NCBI GenBank assembly: GCA_030536165.1
Contig: JAUNQM010000066.1
Coordinates: 1 to 9,869, forward strand
Length of the DNA: 9,869 nt
Source: Prevotellaceae bacterium
Lineage (GTDB): Bacteria > Bacteroidota > Bacteroidia > Bacteroidales > Bacteroidaceae
Direction of reading: 5' to 3'
Part shown: positions 7,701 to 9,869 of the stretch, piece after piece
How positions within the stretch are numbered: position 1 is the stretch's first letter
How the letters are laid out: each line of letters begins with the position of its first letter
Position numbers and translations under genes: made by a program
Notes under the pieces: model-generated
Seen by the model: the letters and a program-made list of their open reading frames with translations, nothing else
What the model was told of the DNA's origin: nothing
The model's database searches: none

Positions 7701-8006
7701 ACCTACAACAACGAGTTCTTCCAAGTCGTTGCTTGATGGCTTCATCTGAATCTTACCGCCAGGCTTTACTGTCTGAGTGTCGTAACCTATATATGATATA
7801 GTTAGTTTTGCATTATTTGGTGCATCGATAGTATATTTACCATTGATGTCGGTGATTACACCGGTTTTTGCACCAACAACCTTGACAGTCGCACCGATGA
7901 TTGGCTCGCCAAGTTCATCGACGACTGTTCCCGTAACTTTGTTCTGCGCCAGCATATTCATTGAGAAGCAGACCAAGGCTATGATTGATAATATTATTTT
8001 CTTCAT
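4716..8006 (-). CDS. SusC/RagA-family TonB-dependent outer-membrane transporter
   Basis: This 1096-residue outer-membrane barrel should import oligosaccharides, energised by TonB-ExbBD and capped by the SusD-like lipoprotein encoded next. A signal peptide runs to about A20 (MNMLA|Q). A carboxypeptidase-D-regulatory-like domain follows (about 24-98; GTVVDELGEPIIGATV, TDINGKYTI, SYIGYDTQ). The TonB-box-like ELVVVGYG is at 97-104. The plug domain (about 105-230) contains the SusC signature PLYVIDGF near 175-182 and YGTRAANGVILVTTKRG at 211-227. The rest is a long beta-barrel ending in VTIGVNISF, with the terminal phenylalanine typical for barrel assembly. Length is normal for SusC proteins. The ATG at 8006 has no Shine-Dalgarno site but a strikingly A-rich leader. 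The gene starts 62 bases after the lipoprotein gene stop, across a hairpin repeat. A TonB box instead of an N-terminal STN/secretin extension argues against direct anti-sigma signalling by this protein. Confidence 0.97.
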   Translation of the reverse strand: MKKIILSIIALVCFSMNMLAQNKVTGTVVDELGEPIIGATVKVVGAKTGVITDINGKYTIDAPNNAKLTISYIGYDTQTVKPGGKIQMKPSSNDLEELVVVGYGVQKKAHLTGSVSTVKMDEIQDLATGDLGASLKGMMAGVGVSGGEARPGERATIRIRDAASLDDVGSKSEEPLYVIDGFIQDGAVFSNLDPNMVESISVLKDASAAVYGTRAANGVILVTTKRGKLGAPKISYSGNFGFADEVSRADMLNSYEYGRLWNAVKAADPTQAASLNKKLDLFQYDELQALKNVNYDLLDKNWKTAVTQQHSVNLSGATEKANYFAGIGYFKQDGNIGKLDYDRWNYRAGADLKIGDWVKTTIQIQGDYSDHTKPNVKVGGTSNEKDYNLLQTRLPYVPEYVNGFPIATYGVSNSHLQDNQDYSFDVLQNMGDESNTMTTHMAINGSVELDMGWLKPLKGLSFKVSYGKNISTSKTNQSGSAYKIYYMENRAGSGQHLYTPIAGQEAEYEALMTPNNFILSTGKEIYNGPELGYRSRSMSRSDSYQLNFMANYARDFGKHHVNALFSIERSESWMEDNQSQVTDPYVFGTGQSSNVGQNSVTTASFTRSESGTLSYIGRVNYAYANKYLLEFLFRSDASTKFHPDNYWGYFPSVSAGWVMSEEPWFQKAAPWADFLKLRASFGLTGRDNTKAWQWMQTYGTDVDKGAVMGVNGNAGTRIIINKDNSAVNTDGHWDKSYKLNLGLDFKTLNNRLGFTFDFYREANREMLMPYSASLAGTIGTQSAYINYGKMNMWGYEFGFTWSDKIGKDFKYHVGLNTGYNDNEVLLMDWSKTNIYRTIQKGDRTDMGLWGMQCLGMFRSFQEIDEYFDTYGITSYMGMTKDNVRPGMLIYKDVRGAYDADTNTYGGPDGIVDKENDQVQLSNRSNPYGFTINFGGEWKQLSFQGQFSANWGGYTCIPTDALKPGTGLEYTNMPSFWNVDNMYSYQDVLDDEGNVLVKQNLDAKYPNLAYASTNAVPSTFWRVSAASVELSRFTIAYSLPKAWISSIGISSCRFNVTGTNLLTFYNPYPDHFMSSMSGSFGKYPNLRKVTIGVNISF

Positions 8007-8032
8007 ATTATTTTTTTGTTTTTTTAATCTTC

Positions 8033-8057
8033 AAGTCTCCCCTTCGGGGGGAGATTT
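8033..8057. repeat. Hairpin element inside the operon (lipoprotein-susC gap)
   Basis: AAGTCTCCCC (8033-8042), loop TTCGG, then GGGGAGATTT (8048-8057) forms a 10-pair stem with one G-U pair. It is followed on the + strand by AGAGGGGGCTT up to the lipoprotein stop codon. On the transcribed minus strand the hairpin is followed by an A-rich, not U-rich, run, so it is not a standard intrinsic terminator for the operon. Its G/C blocks in AT-rich surroundings look like a dispersed REP-like intergenic element. It could shield the upstream or downstream mRNA end and set unequal levels of lipoprotein and transporter. The repeat family and role are inference. Confidence 0.7.
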
Positions 8058-8068
8058 AGAGGGGGCTT

Positions 8069-9616
8069 CTATTCAAACCACCTTGGGTCGCCATATTGTT
8101 TACCGCCTGCTATCTCTGATGTCGGTCTGTAGTTCAGACCGCAGTTTGGCTGAGTCAGGTCGAGTTCCTTTATAGTTGCATCAACGAATGCTGGGTCTTC
8201 CTCGGTAGCAAACTTTGTCAAGTCGGTATTATCTACCTTATTGGTTATGCCCCAGATTGTGTTGTCGTTCACTGCAAAGTCAGCTGTGTTGTTCTGCACG
8301 AACTTCTGTATTCTCCAAGTGTCATAGAAGATGTTCTTCTTCATTGAAATTGTCATCTGACCGGCATTGTTAGGAATCATGTTAGCAAAGTTTCCTGCTG
8401 TTGTGGTCTGGATTAACGTACAGTTCTGGAATGAGAAGTTACACTTTTCGCCTGTACCATAAATCTTCTGAGGCAGTGATGAACCACTGTGAGCAAAGCG
8501 CATAAAGTAGCCTTCGCTCTTTTCTGTGTTGATGAAAGTTGTGTTCTTGAACGTGAAGTCCTTGATACCTTCAGCACTTGCCGTAGAACGCCACATGTTG
8601 ATGAGGCTGTTCGACTTACCTTCAGGGTTACACTGCTGTATGATACAGTCTGTGATGCGGAAGTCCTTGATGCTCCATACTGCACCGGCATCACCGCCAT
8701 AAAGCAGACCGTTGGCAAGGTTCTTAACGAAACACTCCTGGAACATCATCGTACGCATGATGACGTAGCAGTTCTGGTTTGCACCAAGATCCTTGAAGCC
8801 GAGTGCCTCTGTCGAGAATGCCTCGTCGGCAACATCGCTTGTCACGAGCAGACCCTTTGACTTCATGTTTGTGCAGTCGAAGTTAATCCACTTAATCTTG
8901 ATACCAGCCTGAGTCACGATGCGACCCTTCTCGCCTACGTTGACGATAGGGCGTGTTGCCTTTGAACCACGGAAGGTTACAGGGAAAATGTCGAAGCCTA
9001 CAGAGTCGTTCAACTCGTAGGTTGCAGCGTTTTCAAGCTCGAATGCAAGTTCGTAGTTGGCTGGATCCTTGTCGTATTCAGCCTTCAGCGTCTCGTAGTT
9101 AGTGTTAATGTAGTTGTTGATGAAGCTTGCAATCTCCTCACCAGTAGGCACTGTGATAGCGGCGAGCATGGTTGAGTAAGCAAAGAGTGTAGGCTCAGCA
9201 GCATCGGTGTTGTTGAGTTGCTTGTCGCCAAGAGTCTTAATTTTGACCTCATACTTCGTGTCTTCTTTCTTTTCGAAAATGATACGAGTGCCGTCGATTT
9301 CAATCGGACCTACGCCTTCCTGTGCCTTACCCTTGACGTTGATAGAGACAGGATTAGCAGGGTCGTCAACAATGTTTACTTCGCACAAGTACCTTGATGC
9401 ACCTGGTACTTCTGCCCACTCTAAGACACAGCTTTCTGTGCCGTCGGCATTTGTCTGCGACGTGACTACGAATGTCTCAGCGGCTGGTGATGGCAACTGT
9501 GAGTTGGTCACCAAGCGTTCAAAACCTTCCTCATCTACGCCCTTTGCACAAGAGAGCAAAACAAACACCAATGCAAAGGTCATAAACTTTGCATAGAAAT
9601 GAAATGTTTTTACCAT
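8069..9616 (-). CDS. Surface lipoprotein resembling DUF4957/DUF5123 beta-helix family
   Basis: This 515-residue protein carries a lipoprotein signal peptide ending at C23 (VLLSC), so it should be anchored in the outer membrane, probably at the surface. Residues about 45-155 look like a fibronectin-III-type domain (CVLEWAEVPGASRYLCEV, then KYEVKIKTLGD). From about 198 to 470 short strands and repeated N/C/F turns (VTFRGSKATRPIV, ITDCIIQQCN, FTFKNTTFINT, CNFSFQNCTLIQ) suggest a right-handed beta-helix like DUF4957. The end, DPAFVDA to GDPRWFE (474-515), resembles the DUF5123 C-terminus. No catalytic residues are recognised. Relatives known to me occur with SusC/SusD in pectin-type loci of Bacteroides, usually after SusD; here the gene comes first. 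A surface glycan-binding role is therefore inferred, and an inactive or unknown polysaccharide-lyase-like function is the alternative. The ATG at 9616 gives the best signal peptide; M12 is a less likely start. Confidence 0.8.
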   Translation of the reverse strand: MVKTFHFYAKFMTFALVFVLLSCAKGVDEEGFERLVTNSQLPSPAAETFVVTSQTNADGTESCVLEWAEVPGASRYLCEVNIVDDPANPVSINVKGKAQEGVGPIEIDGTRIIFEKKEDTKYEVKIKTLGDKQLNNTDAAEPTLFAYSTMLAAITVPTGEEIASFINNYINTNYETLKAEYDKDPANYELAFELENAATYELNDSVGFDIFPVTFRGSKATRPIVNVGEKGRIVTQAGIKIKWINFDCTNMKSKGLLVTSDVADEAFSTEALGFKDLGANQNCYVIMRTMMFQECFVKNLANGLLYGGDAGAVWSIKDFRITDCIIQQCNPEGKSNSLINMWRSTASAEGIKDFTFKNTTFINTEKSEGYFMRFAHSGSSLPQKIYGTGEKCNFSFQNCTLIQTTTAGNFANMIPNNAGQMTISMKKNIFYDTWRIQKFVQNNTADFAVNDNTIWGITNKVDNTDLTKFATEEDPAFVDATIKELDLTQPNCGLNYRPTSEIAGGKQYGDPRWFE

Positions 9617-9625
9617 AGATTTTGT

Positions 9626-9637
9626 GTTTAATTAAAC
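9626..9637. promoter_or_regulatory. Perfect 12-base palindrome in the operon leader
   Basis: GTTTAATTAAAC is a perfect palindrome between the predicted transcription start and the lipoprotein ATG, ending 9 bases from the start codon. It overlaps a second small inverted repeat, AAACT-ttt-AGTTT (9634-9646). It may be an operator or simply AT-rich leader sequence; a role is not established. Confidence 0.35.
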
Positions 9638-9667
9638 TTTTAGTTTTCGATTAGAGTATAATTTGTG

Positions 9668-9698
9668 CAAAGATAGTGCAAGTTGAGCGAAATACAAA
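9668..9698 (-). promoter_or_regulatory. Bacteroidetes-type promoter of the lipoprotein-susC-susD operon
   Basis: On the minus strand TTTG (9698-9695) is followed by exactly 19 bases and then TATCTTTG (9675-9668), fitting the TTTG-N19-TAnnTTTG consensus for the primary sigma factor of Bacteroides. Transcription would start near 9661-9664, giving a leader of about 45 bases. The good match suggests housekeeping-sigma initiation rather than an ECF sigma factor. No convincing direct-repeat site for a hybrid two-component regulator is seen upstream. Confidence 0.8.
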
Positions 9699-9735
9699 GA
9701 AAAAAGACAAAAAAGTTGCGATTTACACGCTTTTA

Positions 9736-9751
9736 TAGTCTCTTTGGACTA
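9736..9751. repeat. Small hairpin upstream of the operon promoter
   Basis: TAGTCT-CTTT-GGACTA forms a 6-pair stem with one G-U pair. It lies 38 bases upstream of the -33 element and 12 bases before the right-hand palindrome array. It has no adjoining U-tract on either strand, so it is not a clear terminator. An imperfect pair of arms, AAAAGTTG (9711-9718) and CAACTATTTT (9757-9766), flanks it. A regulator site is possible. Confidence 0.4.
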
Positions 9752-9762
9752 CTTGTCAACTA

Positions 9763-9869
9763 TTTTAGCCCTTCACACCTTAGGTGTTACCCGCGAAACA
9801 CCTAAGGTGTGAACTATGGTGACACCTGAGGTGTGACTCGAGAAACACCTAAGGTGTGGAGGCCTCAAA
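9763..9869. repeat. Palindromic repeat array, right copy (four units)
   Basis: Four 13-base palindromes ACACCT-N-AGGTGT lie at 9775-9787 (centre T), 9798-9810 (A), 9822-9834 (G) and 9845-9857 (A), with centres 23, 24 and 23 bases apart. The spacers are TACCCGCGAA, GAACTATGGTG and GACTCGAGAA. The outer flanks TTTTAGCCCTTC (9763-9774) and GGAGGCCTCAAA (9858-9869) are imperfect inverted repeats of each other (9 of 12), and both match the flank of the left array. This gives a candidate element of about 107 bases with its own ends. It lies upstream of the operon promoter. Function is unknown. Confidence 0.88.

Noticed and set aside
8033..8057. Intrinsic terminator separating the lipoprotein gene from susC
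   Set aside because: On the transcribed strand the hairpin is followed by an A-rich run rather than U residues, and no separate promoter for susC fits the consensus in the short gap.
9774..9858. CRISPR array
   Set aside because: Repeats are only 13 bases and spacers 10-11 bases, far shorter than CRISPR units, and there are no cas genes nearby.
1..9869. Composite transposon bounded by the two palindrome arrays
   Set aside because: No transposase or integrase lies between them, the enclosed genes are ordinary chromosomal functions, and the arrays look like independent intergenic repeats.

Overview
The window looks like a stretch of a Bacteroidales chromosome, most likely Prevotella or a close relative. 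The evidence is a SusC/SusD pair with typical Bacteroidetes sequence motifs, a promoter that fits the Bacteroidetes consensus (TTTG-N19-TAnnTTTG), A-rich leaders mostly without Shine-Dalgarno sites, and intergenic gaps filled with short palindromic repeats. The genus is inferred from general resemblance, not from a marker gene.

There are four convincing protein genes. On the + strand, nadB (722-2350) encodes L-aspartate oxidase, the first enzyme of de novo NAD synthesis. On the - strand, reading right to left, lies a three-gene outer-membrane glycan-uptake operon: a surface lipoprotein resembling the DUF4957/DUF5123 beta-helix family (9616-8069), a SusC-like TonB-dependent transporter (8006-4716) and a SusD-like lipoprotein (4697-2436). 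A consensus promoter sits about 50-80 bases before the first gene. A long hairpin (2376-2418) lies between the convergent ends of nadB and susD and probably terminates both. The unit therefore seems closed: surface binder, transporter and lid, with no glycosidase, lyase, sensor or anti-sigma factor inside the window.

The non-coding DNA is the more unusual part. Both window ends carry arrays of a 13-base odd palindrome, ACACCT-N-AGGTGT, repeated every 23-24 bases with variable 10-11 base spacers (two copies at 18 and 41, four copies at 9781-9851). The arrays have matching outer flanks, which suggests one dispersed element with imperfect inverted ends. A second family, built on GACCCC/GGGGTC hairpins and a 15-base inverted repeat, fills 211-482 upstream of nadB. 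A third hairpin element (8033-8057) sits inside the operon between the lipoprotein gene and susC. I found no tRNA, rRNA, transposase or CRISPR array.

The operon should work as one machine: SusC is the TonB-powered barrel, SusD its substrate-binding lid, and the upstream lipoprotein an additional surface glycan binder. Relatives of that lipoprotein are known to me mainly from pectin-type loci, so a pectic substrate is possible but unproven.
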